From G963662605 sp963667005 (GTDB lineage: Bacteria; Bacteroidota; Ignavibacteria; Ignavibacteriales; Ignavibacteriaceae), in assembly GCA_963667005.1 (NCBI GenBank), contig OY762937.1, forward strand, positions 248,001 to 312,000: DNA of 64,000 nucleotides. Reading direction: 5' to 3'. The stretch's first letter is position 1; every line of letters starts with the position of its first letter. The translations under genes and the position numbers were made by a program. Below the pieces are notes generated by a model. That model was not told the DNA's origin and made no database searches. It saw only the letters and a program-made list of their open reading frames with translations. This document shows, piece after piece, positions 1 through 8,553 of the stretch.

Positions 1-50
1 TATTCATAGAACAGTTCTTCGCGCATGGTCTTAACATATTTAGGTGGCAT
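1..50 (-). CDS. N-terminus of an unidentified protein, cut by the window edge
   Basis: Only the first 16 codons and two bases are present, read on the minus strand from an ATG at 48-50 (MPPKYVKTMREELFYE). It starts 17 bases after the stop of the T9SS protein upstream, so it could be its downstream neighbour in a transcript. No clear Shine-Dalgarno sequence precedes it (AGCAGA is the nearest purine run). The fragment is too short to identify the family, and the start codon is only the most economical reading. Confidence 0.4.
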   Translation of the reverse strand, partial: MPPKYVKTMREELFYE

Positions 51-67
51 ATATTATCTGCTTAATT

Positions 68-1330
68 CTATTTTAACAAGAGCATTTTATTCGTCTGCAG
101 ATTATTACCAGCTGTCATTCGGCAATAATAAAAGCCACTCGAAAGATTTGCAGCGTTGAAGACCACCCGGTATTCTCCCTCTGCAAGTTCTTCATTGATC
201 AGGGTTCGTATTTCCCTGCCAAGGGCATCATACACTTTGACGGAAACAGCTTCTCGTTGCGGAACGTAAATCCGGATTGTTGTCGCGGGATTAAAAGGAT
301 TCGGGTAATTCTGATAAAGGACAAAATCTTTTTTTGATTTTTCAGTTTCTTTCGAAGATAAAACATCTCCCCAGCGATACGTAGACCAACCGGTATCCGG
401 CAGGTAACTTATTCCCGGAATTATCCCCAAATCAACAGCCATGACTCTATAATTAAATACGTATCCACTCTTCAGTAAATTAGTATCTATAACCGCCTGA
501 AATGTATAATCGTTATCCGGATCCGTTTTCTTAATTACAACAGGAGGACACTGGATGATTGATGCACCTAATGAATAGTAACTTTGAAATGCGGCGGAGT
601 CTATGAAATTATTACCCGTTTGAAAAGTCCAGGGAGCAACATCAGGATGTCGATATTTGCCACTTAAATATTGATAGCGATGTTTAATGCTCAATTGATA
701 CGTTAAATTTTGGTTTTCGTGCAAAGCTATTCCAACTTGTCGTATCTCCGGTTTGAAATGATCGCTGTAATAATGAGGATTTCCCGATGAATCGTATATG
801 ATAGCCTTAAATAATTCTGAATTAGATGAATTCCACTTAAATTCCCCATGAGGAGACTTACAATAATATTCCGAGATTTGCCCCAATGATGCAGCGTAAT
901 ATGCGTTTGCTGTGATCTTCCACTCTGAATTCTCATTATTATAGTCATAGCCACGACAAGTTAGACTTGAATCGAAATTACTTTTAATTGTCTCCTTGAT
1001 TAGCGTATCGCCAAACGAGTACTCAACGGATTGAGAAAAATCCATCTTATGCCTACTATTTACATATAATTCTCCCGACTGGCGAGAGTAGCTGATGGTA
1101 TCATTCCCAACGATATACCACGTTGTGCCGTTTGTTGTAAATGAGTTCTTTATTGTTTTCGTTGGCGTATCATATGTAACGTAAATTGTTGTACCATCAA
1201 AATCATAACGAACCTGAAGATACTGCCATTTATTACCGACACTTAACGGCATATAATCTGGGTAGTTTGCATTTTGCGCGTACACTGACGCTATACAAAT
1301 AATAAATAGATTCAGAGCGATAAGTTTCAT
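68..1330 (-). CDS. Secreted protein with C-terminal T9SS type A sorting domain
   Basis: The 420-residue product has a Sec signal peptide ending near VYAQ (residue 19). Its last 85 residues (from about 336) form a type A sorting domain with the NYPNPFN motif, a beta-sandwich core and a basic end (KMLLLK), so it should be secreted through the type IX system and processed at the cell surface. The middle 310 residues show no catalytic signature I recognise; they are rich in Tyr, Asn and Ser, and an early NKWQY stretch resembles uncharacterised beta-rich extracellular proteins of Ignavibacteria. It appears monocistronic, with a long gene-free stretch upstream. The secretion class is well supported; the biochemical role is unknown. 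Confidence 0.85.
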   Translation of the reverse strand: MKLIALNLFIICIASVYAQNANYPDYMPLSVGNKWQYLQVRYDFDGTTIYVTYDTPTKTIKNSFTTNGTTWYIVGNDTISYSRQSGELYVNSRHKMDFSQSVEYSFGDTLIKETIKSNFDSSLTCRGYDYNNENSEWKITANAYYAASLGQISEYYCKSPHGEFKWNSSNSELFKAIIYDSSGNPHYYSDHFKPEIRQVGIALHENQNLTYQLSIKHRYQYLSGKYRHPDVAPWTFQTGNNFIDSAAFQSYYSLGASIIQCPPVVIKKTDPDNDYTFQAVIDTNLLKSGYVFNYRVMAVDLGIIPGISYLPDTGWSTYRWGDVLSSKETEKSKKDFVLYQNYPNPFNPATTIRIYVPQREAVSVKVYDALGREIRTLINEELAEGEYRVVFNAANLSSGFYYCRMTAGNNLQTNKMLLLK

Positions 1331-1800
1331 ATTTCCTCCGATTGTAACCGGGGAGCAGGGACCCCAAAAATCATACCCCTGTTGGATTTTTCACCATGTT
1401 ATTTAAACAATTTATCAGTCAATTATTTGAAAATTTATAGTGATAAGTAAATGTAAATCAAATACTATTTAAAGTCAACAAATTACTAACATATTTCGGG
1501 TATAGTCAAATAATCAACACAATAGCGTGCCCCCTCTCCATAATTCGGTATAAGTCTTATGCAGGCATTAAGCAATTCCCGGGCATAGTATTGCCGGTTA
1601 TCTGCACAATAGTAAGAGATTTACAGCCGATTTTCAAAAGAATTTTCCACATCTCATTATATACCGGTAATTCTTACATTTCAGCAGCCTATACGAGAGT
1701 ATCTATAACCCGGTAAGCGTTTTGGGAATACCATATAAATTGACTCTGTCGATTGCGCATGATAATCAATTGGAAGTTCATTTGATTCATCATATAAAAA
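1331..1800. other. Gene-free stretch upstream of the T9SS protein
   Basis: These 470 bases are AT-rich with stops in all frames. No coding region, tRNA or strong hairpin was found. The part next to 1330 should hold the promoter of the minus-strand T9SS gene, but I could not place a convincing promoter box. Confidence 0.5.
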
Positions 1801-1817
1801 AGGGATAAAACCCGAAT

Positions 1818-2228
1818 CTCATTCTCTTCTTTGCTGCCTGTATGCTTACTTTGTGCGGCTGCGCACCTTCTCTTATCACTAGGAGTGATTTCACAGTTCT
1901 TGACGCCGAAAGCTGGCGCATCCACATTATAACTCCGGAAGAAAGTTCGGTTTTGATAAGTACTGCGATGATGTAGCGAACAGTTTTTCGAAAGACTAAA
2001 GAGATGCTGGAATAGTAATTCGTTCGCAAATGTGCAAAATGATAAATTCAATAACTAACCGGGGAAATATGGTTCATGGCCGGAAAACCTTATCGACTGA
2101 TTCACTCCCCCGGGGAAGCACTATACGAATTAAGTGATACATTTATACAAGGGGTTCGAATTGTCAAGGATGCCGAGGCAACCACTTATTACCTGCCAAT
2201 GAAAAGCGGCTCGCTAAAAAAGCAATAA
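1818..2228 (+). pseudogene. Decayed small lipoprotein gene
   Basis: On the plus strand one frame reads LILFFAACMLTLCGC followed by APSLITRSDF, a typical lipoprotein signal peptide and lipobox cysteine, and runs to a stop near 1957. After an interrupted stretch with stops in every frame, another frame (about 2072-2228) again reads like real protein, ending YYLPMKSGSLKKQ and a stop at 2226-2228. No intact start codon lies in frame before the signal sequence. This fits one short lipoprotein gene broken by frameshifts and point stops. A minus-strand frame of 120 codons over the same bases looks like a shadow. Moderate to low confidence, because the two coding-looking pieces are short. Confidence 0.35.
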
Positions 2229-2311
2229 AACCGAACCTAGTGCAATACTAAATTCTTTCGCATATTAATTCAAGAATCGAACGACAGTCAATATCTGAAT
2301 GCCCTGGATCA

Positions 2312-5300
2312 TCAGTTCTTTTTTAATACTTGACGTATTAGCGTAGCCAAATCATGTATTTCAAATGGTTTTGAAATATAGTGTGTGAAGCCTTTCTCAA
2401 GAAACTTTTCCTTGTCCCCAACCATCGCGTAGGCGGTAACGGCTATAATCGGAATGTTTTCACACGATTTGAATCTCCGGATTATTTTTAAAACTTCAAC
2501 ACCCTCATTTCCTTTTCCTAAATTTATATCCAGAAGTATAGCATCGTAGTTCTTGCTGCTAATCATATGTATGGCTTCTTCGGGATTCATCGTAGATTCA
2601 ACTGCACAAATATCGACAAGCACTCTTTTAACAAAATCAATAGCAACTACGTCATCTTCAACATATAGCACCACAGTGCCTTTTTTCAGCGGCATTTCAT
2701 TGATTTCATCTGCCACAGCCGGCGTATCTTCGGTATTCACATCCCGTTGTCCCTTCGCCGGTAATTCAAGGGGTGGTAATACAACGGTAAAAGTCGAACC
2801 CTTTCCTGGTTCACTTTCAACTGTAATAGTTCCTTGCAGCTTATCAACAAATCTTTTTGTAATAGTTAATCCAAGCCCGGTACCTTCATACCTCCTGCCC
2901 ATGCCCTCACTTACCTGCCGGAATTCATCCCAAATAATCTGCTGATCATTCTTTGAAATTCCGATACCACTGTCTATTACTTTAATTTCCAAGCACTCTT
3001 GATCGTTTTTTCTAATCGTACTAACATCTACGCGAACGATTCCCTTGTCAGTGTACTTCACTGCATTATTCACAAGATTTGTCACAATTTCTCTAAACAG
3101 GGATTCATCAGAATTCAATTGATAATCTGCCAAAGATGTATGGAGCGATATTGTTAATTTCTTTTTCTTGGCAGTCTCTTCAAAAAGGGTACAAATATTT
3201 TTGCAAATTTCAACAGCGTGTATTTTCGTGACATTCAACTCAAGTCCGCCAGCCTCTATTCTCGAAAGATCAAGAATAATGTTGAGTGTGTTCATTAGCC
3301 TGTTAGCGCTTTTGTTGATTATTTTTGCCTGCTCCTTGGCGTCTTCACCAATCATTTCTTTCTGCAAAATTTCACTGTATCCGAGTATGCCAATCATCGG
3401 GGTTCGCAGTTCATGACTCATGTTTGCCAGAAAACTTGACTTCAACCGGTTACTTTCCTCGGCTTTTTGTTTAGCAATAAGCAGTTCGTTTTCAACTATC
3501 TTTCTCTGAGTAATATCCTGAAACGTGGTACGCATGCCAATGATTTTGTTCCGGTTATTTTTAAGAACACGGTCTTCGCACAGCCCGGGTATTGTTGTTC
3601 CATTTGCGTGGACAAAATTGCGCTCATAATTCTGCATTGTTTCCACGTGTCCGGAAAGTACAGCCAATATTTTTTCTTGAGCTGAGTCAGGATTATCTGT
3701 AATTTCCCAGAGATGCACACCGATCAGTTTTTCACGGTCATATCCTAATTTTTCACTGACCGCGTTATTAACGTTCGTAATTTTCGCTTCGTTGTCTATT
3801 TCGAAATATCCAAACGGGGCTTCATCATACAACTGCCGGAATTTTTCCGTGCTCTGTTCAGCTTCACGTTCTGCAAGAAAACGGGTGGTAATATCACGTA
3901 AAGCTCCTTCATAGCCTATTACAGCATTGTTTTCGTCAAACATCAATTGCGCGTTAACGGAAGCATAAAATATCCGCCCGTCCTCAGTTCGCAGTTTAAC
4001 CGTCCAATCGGATATCTCTTTGTTTTTTTTCAGTGTATTAACCAGATATGCCCGGTCATCCTTATTGGCATATAAACTTTCCATTTTTTTACCAATCAGA
4101 TAATCACGCTTGTAACCGGTAATCTTTTCAATTGACGGGCTAATTTCAGTTAAACATCCTTTCGTGTCAACCTGATAAAATACGTCCTGTATATGAGTAA
4201 ATATGTCCTTGTATTTTTTCTCGCTGTCACGTAATTGCTTATCGAGCAGCCGCTGTTTCAACAATTTGGCGGCTTCGACCGCGATTAACTGAATAGACAG
4301 AACCTCCTGATCATCATACTGATTATTTTTATTGCCCAAGATAAAAAGGATACTCGATTGTTCGTCCACTTGCTCGGTGATGCAAAGACATCGCAGCAAT
4401 GGCGAGTGCCCGGAAGGGATACCTTCTATATTAACTGATGTTTCCAAGGAATCCATGACCACGGGACTCTTAGCGTTTACAAACTTTCCGGGGAGTGATG
4501 CATCGCTTGCGAAATAGACAATTATGCTTTGATATGGGGGCAGATTCTGATCAATATATGACACAAGATTCATGCGTCCGGTCGATTTTTCCACCTGATA
4601 GAGGTATCCCGTTGTACTTTCAGAAAGATAGAGGGTTTTACGTAGCACATACTCAAACAATTTGCTGTCGGTTAATGAGGGAGCATCTTTATACAGCTGC
4701 AGAAGAATATTTCCGCGTTCAACGTTTTTCTTTAACTGACTTTCACTTTTGAGAAGCTTTTGTTCGGATTTTAATTTCTCCTCAATTTCAACCTGAAGCT
4801 CTTCCGTTCTTTGATGTACTTTAATTTCCAGATTCTTGTTCAGGTCATCAAGCTCATTATAAGCAGATTCAAGATTTCCCAGCATATTATTAAAAGCCCG
4901 GGAAAGCTCGCCTATTTCATCCCCGGTGTTTATCGGAGTACGCTGAGATAAATCCCCGGCAGTAATTTTTTTCACGGTGCGAAGCATCAGTTGCAACGGT
5001 CCGGCAATAAATTTTGCCATTATCAGAACAATGCCGATTCCGATAATAATAATGAATAGACTGATAATGCCGATGTTTGTCCGGCTTATGGAAATAGTTC
5101 TTTGAATTTCATCAGAAGAAAGGGCTAGATATAGATTTCCGTATTGTTCATTCCCCTGCATGATTGGCACACATACTTTAATATAGTGTGCTTTCTTATC
5201 CATGTCTTTTCTTATCGTGGTATACTCGCGATCAACAGCGCCGGGGAAATTATACTTACGTAACACCTTTCCCCTCGTGTCCGTAATAACCATATAGAGC

Positions 5301-5566
5301 AAGTCCGGATTAACTTTGGCGCCATCAATAACGTCATCCATTGACTTTTCATCATTAAATACAAGCGCCGGCGCCACCGAATACGCCGATCCGCGGGCAA
5401 TACTTTCCGCCTTTTTTTGGAGTTCGTTAAAAGCGAATGATTCAAATCTGGAAGGGAAATAAGCATAAATAAAACCAGCTATAAGAATAATAAGGACTGA
5501 AAACGATACAATTAGTTTTACCCGTATATTTACATCACGGATTTGCTGTATCCACCGGTTTACCAT
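2312..5566 (-). CDS. Hybrid histidine kinase: CHASE8-like sensor, HAMP, GAF, two PAS, kinase, receiver
   Basis: A 1084-residue inner-membrane sensor kinase. TM1 lies at about 17-41 and TM2 at about 163-188. Between them is a periplasmic region whose SVAPALVFND segment and following helix resemble the CHASE8 sensor of the diguanylate cyclase YfiN. Then come HAMP (about 188-240), a coiled coil, a GAF-like region (about 290-440), two PAS domains (about 450-570 and 575-700), HisKA with phospho-accepting His718 (SHELRTP), an ATPase domain (N-box Asn833, Asp865 of DSGIG, GTGLGL at 895) and a receiver (about 963-1084, phospho-acceptor Asp1013, Lys of ISKPF). All catalytic residues are present. It starts 3 bases after the YfiR-like gene and is last in a three-gene operon, so the receptor and YfiR-like protein probably feed it a signal. 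No separate output regulator is adjacent. Confidence 0.93.
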   Translation of the reverse strand: MVNRWIQQIRDVNIRVKLIVSFSVLIILIAGFIYAYFPSRFESFAFNELQKKAESIARGSAYSVAPALVFNDEKSMDDVIDGAKVNPDLLYMVITDTRGKVLRKYNFPGAVDREYTTIRKDMDKKAHYIKVCVPIMQGNEQYGNLYLALSSDEIQRTISISRTNIGIISLFIIIIGIGIVLIMAKFIAGPLQLMLRTVKKITAGDLSQRTPINTGDEIGELSRAFNNMLGNLESAYNELDDLNKNLEIKVHQRTEELQVEIEEKLKSEQKLLKSESQLKKNVERGNILLQLYKDAPSLTDSKLFEYVLRKTLYLSESTTGYLYQVEKSTGRMNLVSYIDQNLPPYQSIIVYFASDASLPGKFVNAKSPVVMDSLETSVNIEGIPSGHSPLLRCLCITEQVDEQSSILFILGNKNNQYDDQEVLSIQLIAVEAAKLLKQRLLDKQLRDSEKKYKDIFTHIQDVFYQVDTKGCLTEISPSIEKITGYKRDYLIGKKMESLYANKDDRAYLVNTLKKNKEISDWTVKLRTEDGRIFYASVNAQLMFDENNAVIGYEGALRDITTRFLAEREAEQSTEKFRQLYDEAPFGYFEIDNEAKITNVNNAVSEKLGYDREKLIGVHLWEITDNPDSAQEKILAVLSGHVETMQNYERNFVHANGTTIPGLCEDRVLKNNRNKIIGMRTTFQDITQRKIVENELLIAKQKAEESNRLKSSFLANMSHELRTPMIGILGYSEILQKEMIGEDAKEQAKIINKSANRLMNTLNIILDLSRIEAGGLELNVTKIHAVEICKNICTLFEETAKKKKLTISLHTSLADYQLNSDESLFREIVTNLVNNAVKYTDKGIVRVDVSTIRKNDQECLEIKVIDSGIGISKNDQQIIWDEFRQVSEGMGRRYEGTGLGLTITKRFVDKLQGTITVESEPGKGSTFTVVLPPLELPAKGQRDVNTEDTPAVADEINEMPLKKGTVVLYVEDDVVAIDFVKRVLVDICAVESTMNPEEAIHMISSKNYDAILLDINLGKGNEGVEVLKIIRRFKSCENIPIIAVTAYAMVGDKEKFLEKGFTHYISKPFEIHDLATLIRQVLKKN

Positions 5567-5569
5567 ATG

Positions 5570-6163
5570 CTACTCGACGATCTTACATAATTTCAATAAT
5601 TGAGACGAAAAATTTACTCCCTCATTTTTATAGCCCTCTGCATTTATCAGAATAATCGGTTTGTCCGAACTTAATCCAATTCCCACCGACACACCTTTCT
5701 CAACGTAGTCTTCAACACCCGACATTGATAAAATCTTGTTCGCCCTTGTTATCTCCACAATATATCCGATATCATACGCCCTCAAGGGAGTAACATACAC
5801 GGCATTGACTCTATTTGCTGCCAGCAATTCCGAAAGATCCGTTTTATCAACATCATAAAAGACAAATTCGATTTTTTTACCGCCTACTGAGACCGATGTA
5901 TTCCTACCAAATTCCTCCAATTCGTCCTTAATGTTTTTTGAATTTCTATTGCGGCCTTGATAAATGATACCTATTTTATATTTAGCCGCATTCAACTGAG
6001 CTACGTTCCTGTCGAATGAAACCACCTTAATCAATAGGGGCGCCTGCAAGTAGATTGGGACAGCAATATCTTGCGCAAGTACAGTTCCGGAGAACATGAA
6101 TACACAGCAGCATATCCCCCAGAGCAAGGTAAAATAAAATTTTCTATTTATTCTAAAAATCAT
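5570..6163 (-). CDS. YfiR family (DUF4154) periplasmic protein
   Basis: The 197-residue product has a Sec signal peptide cleaved near LAQ (residue 31). The mature part matches the DUF4154/YfiR fold in outline: an early LLIKVVSFDR segment, a central beta-alpha region, and the diagnostic C-terminus (KPIILINAEGYKNEGVNFSS followed by QLLKLCKIVE). In Pseudomonas and E. coli YfiR is a periplasmic repressor that binds the CHASE8-type periplasmic domain of YfiN. Here the gene overlaps the TonB receptor stop by 11 bases and is 3 bases from a kinase with a CHASE8-like domain. The mature protein has a single cysteine (C193), so the disulfides used by classical YfiR are absent. Family call fairly sure; partner inferred from context. 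Confidence 0.85.
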   Translation of the reverse strand: MIFRINRKFYFTLLWGICCCVFMFSGTVLAQDIAVPIYLQAPLLIKVVSFDRNVAQLNAAKYKIGIIYQGRNRNSKNIKDELEEFGRNTSVSVGGKKIEFVFYDVDKTDLSELLAANRVNAVYVTPLRAYDIGYIVEITRANKILSMSGVEDYVEKGVSVGIGLSSDKPIILINAEGYKNEGVNFSSQLLKLCKIVE

Positions 6164-8156
6164 AACTGAACTTCAGGTTATACGTACGCGGGTCCTGTGC
6201 AATTATATCCTGAACATGTTCGTATCCTCCGGGATAAAAATATGTTTTATTAAAGAGATTGTTAATGCGCAGCGAAACACGAAGTTTATTTGAAAAGTAT
6301 TTACCGACAAGGTTCATATTTACTAAAGCAATTTTGGGTGTTTTGGCTCCTTTCAGTGTTAAACGCTCCGATTCATAACTCCCATCGAATGACAGCCTGT
6401 AATCTCTCGCCAAAGCAAACGAAATTCCATAATTAACAACATGGGACGGTGAATTGGTTAATTTCTCTTTGGTGTCCCGATTAACCGTATATTGATACGA
6501 ATACTTCAAAAATCCCGATAACCCTTTACTGGCAAATCCATCGAGTTCGATATCTGCACCCCAGGTACTGATTCCGCCTCTATTAATAAAATGAACTGTG
6601 GTATCGCTCATATCCGAATCCTGATCTATAAGATTGTTAACCTTATTGTTATAGGCACTTACAATTCCATATAGTGATGATCCGAATTTGTGTTCGCAAA
6701 CCAACTCACTTGTGGTTATCTGTTCATTTTTCAGGCCACTGCTCAGCTTAAATCTTGACAGGGTATCGTAATAATATAATTCATATGAATTTGGGTACCT
6801 GAACGCCTGACCATATATGAGTTTTATTGATGTTTCCGGTTGTGGCGTATAAATAGCAGCCAGACGCGGTGATATGGTTCCTTTGATATTGGATTGTTCA
6901 TCAAAGCGTACTCCAAAATTGCATATGATATTATTCGTTACTTGAAATTCATCCTGTACATACATTGACCAGGTATGAAACGTAATATTATTATATGTAT
7001 CACGGCCTGTTTCATTGCTGGAAGCATACTCATCATCAAGAATTTTTTTGAATTCAATTCCGGATACAAATCGATTTGAAGTAGAAATATCCCATTGATA
7101 CAGGAGCTCTGTCCCAATCCAATTGATATTATTATTGTCTGTAACAAAATTGCTATAAGGATAATAACCGCTATACCCGCAATGATTTAAATACGCCCGC
7201 GTTGTAAACATAGCAGTAGAGCTTATTTCACCGGTATATTTCAATTCAAGACTTCCCGACTGGTCAACTGTTCTGGCGCGCGAATCATTGAATATCATAC
7301 CATATGAAGCTGTCGGTATCCCCTTATTCCGGTACATATACATGCCCTGAAATGAAAACTGCTTGTAGAATACATTTGCCAGCACACCGCGAGAACGATC
7401 AAAATCGCAATTTTTCGCGACACCATGATTTGTAGAATCCGTATCATACTCATGATAGTAAATGTCTCTTCCGGCATTGTCGGACACCATTCCCGAGAAA
7501 GCAACTTTCACTTCACTGCCGATCATGCCGTTGTAATTCACTGAAGCGAGTCTTTTTCCGTCACTGCCGAACTGTACATTTGTGTTTGCATGCGTAACAT
7601 AACCGGGATTTTTCGTAACGATATTAATAACAGCAAACATTGCGTTATTACCATACAAAATCGACCCCGGCCCGCGGATTATTTCGATTCTTTCAATACA
7701 ACTAACAGGCAAGGCCAAGTCGGTGCCAATAGTAGCCTGCCCGTAATAATAATCGTTGACAGACAAACCGTTGATTGTTAAATGTATCCTGTCATTATAA
7801 TCAGTCGGCCGGCCAAAACCCCGGACACCGAGATAATTATAATTCCTATCATACGAGATATAGAATCCCCGGACAGAGTTGAGAATTTCTGGAAACGAAG
7901 CATAGCCATATTTTTCAATTTCCTCGGCGGTAATGATAGAAACCGAAGATGGCGCTTCTCGTGATGTTTCAAGATATTTTGATGCGGAGCTTATCTTAAT
8001 ATTGAGTAGTGAATCGAGTGAAATGTCATTGTCTGTGTTCAGATCCGGTGATACGATTTTTACTGTTAGTGCTGAATCCGGCTGTGCATAATTAGGAATG
8101 CAGAAAATAGAGACAAGAGCCAGACAGGCAAATACTAATTTCATTAACAGCCTCAA
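6153..8156 (-). CDS. TonB-dependent outer-membrane receptor
   Basis: The 667-residue product has a signal peptide ending near NYAQ (residue 25), a plug domain (about 55-165, with VSIITAEEIEKYGYASFPEI, RGFGR and ERIEIIRGPGSILYG) and a 22-strand-type beta barrel ending in an aromatic terminal residue (FSYDF). There is no carboxypeptidase-like N-terminal extension. No SusD-type lipoprotein or enzyme is linked to it; its partners are a YfiR-like protein and a hybrid kinase, which suggests that the receptor is part of a sensory system or delivers a ligand sensed in the periplasm. Translation could also start at Met5 (8144). It is the first gene of its operon. Ligand unknown. Confidence 0.92.
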   Translation of the reverse strand: MRLLMKLVFACLALVSIFCIPNYAQPDSALTVKIVSPDLNTDNDISLDSLLNIKISSASKYLETSREAPSSVSIITAEEIEKYGYASFPEILNSVRGFYISYDRNYNYLGVRGFGRPTDYNDRIHLTINGLSVNDYYYGQATIGTDLALPVSCIERIEIIRGPGSILYGNNAMFAVINIVTKNPGYVTHANTNVQFGSDGKRLASVNYNGMIGSEVKVAFSGMVSDNAGRDIYYHEYDTDSTNHGVAKNCDFDRSRGVLANVFYKQFSFQGMYMYRNKGIPTASYGMIFNDSRARTVDQSGSLELKYTGEISSTAMFTTRAYLNHCGYSGYYPYSNFVTDNNNINWIGTELLYQWDISTSNRFVSGIEFKKILDDEYASSNETGRDTYNNITFHTWSMYVQDEFQVTNNIICNFGVRFDEQSNIKGTISPRLAAIYTPQPETSIKLIYGQAFRYPNSYELYYYDTLSRFKLSSGLKNEQITTSELVCEHKFGSSLYGIVSAYNNKVNNLIDQDSDMSDTTVHFINRGGISTWGADIELDGFASKGLSGFLKYSYQYTVNRDTKEKLTNSPSHVVNYGISFALARDYRLSFDGSYESERLTLKGAKTPKIALVNMNLVGKYFSNKLRVSLRINNLFNKTYFYPGGYEHVQDIIAQDPRTYNLKFSYDF

Positions 8157-8360
8157 TGTCTAATATAGTTGGGAATCTTCATAGAATCAAAAATACCATG
8201 CAAAAGCAATATAATACAATTTTTGAGGAAAATACAGAAGAGTATTCGTTTAAAAATCCGGGGATGCGATTCGTCACAAAACCGAACAAATATAGTACCT
8301 CGCACAAACTGAATAGGTCGCGCGACTCATGCATCATTAAGTCAAACGATAAAAGCAAAG
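8157..8360. other. Upstream region of the receptor operon
   Basis: A 76-codon plus-strand frame (8156-8386) crosses this stretch, but it has no recognisable similarity, overlaps the start of the receptor gene head-on and has a composition like non-coding DNA. I treat it as spurious. The minus-strand promoter of the receptor-YfiR-kinase operon should lie here; no box could be placed with confidence. Confidence 0.4.
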
Positions 8361-8446
8361 TAAGTGGGATTTATTCACCAAAATGAAATGAGTGCCCGAG
8401 ATATGCATGCCTCATTGACCCTTTGCTTAAAATGCAAATGCTCAGG
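8361..8446 (-). pseudogene. Fossil of tRNA-Lys plus its terminator
   Basis: The 27 bases at 8417-8443 differ by one base from the anticodon arm and D-arm side of the intact tRNA-Lys at 30072-30143. The bases at 8361-8372 repeat the TAAGTGGGATTT of the terminator that follows that tRNA, at a similar distance. The acceptor and T arms between are degraded. It reads as a decayed duplicate of the tRNA-terminator unit, not as a working tRNA. Confidence 0.55.
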
Positions 8447-8553
8447 AATTTTTCAGATTTTAACGACGTAGTCTATAAAAATATTCTTGGTTAGTAACTT
8501 GATATTTCGGCAGTTTTCTTAGTTTATTTCTTCAAATGAATCAGGTGAATATA

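Noticed and set aside
1689..2051. 120-codon minus-strand frame
   Set aside because: It has no recognisable motif and lies opposite the plus-strand lipoprotein remnant; codon composition looks like a shadow frame.
8156..8386. 76-codon plus-strand frame
   Set aside because: No motif; begins inside the receptor start region and ends near the tRNA remnant; no ribosome-binding site.
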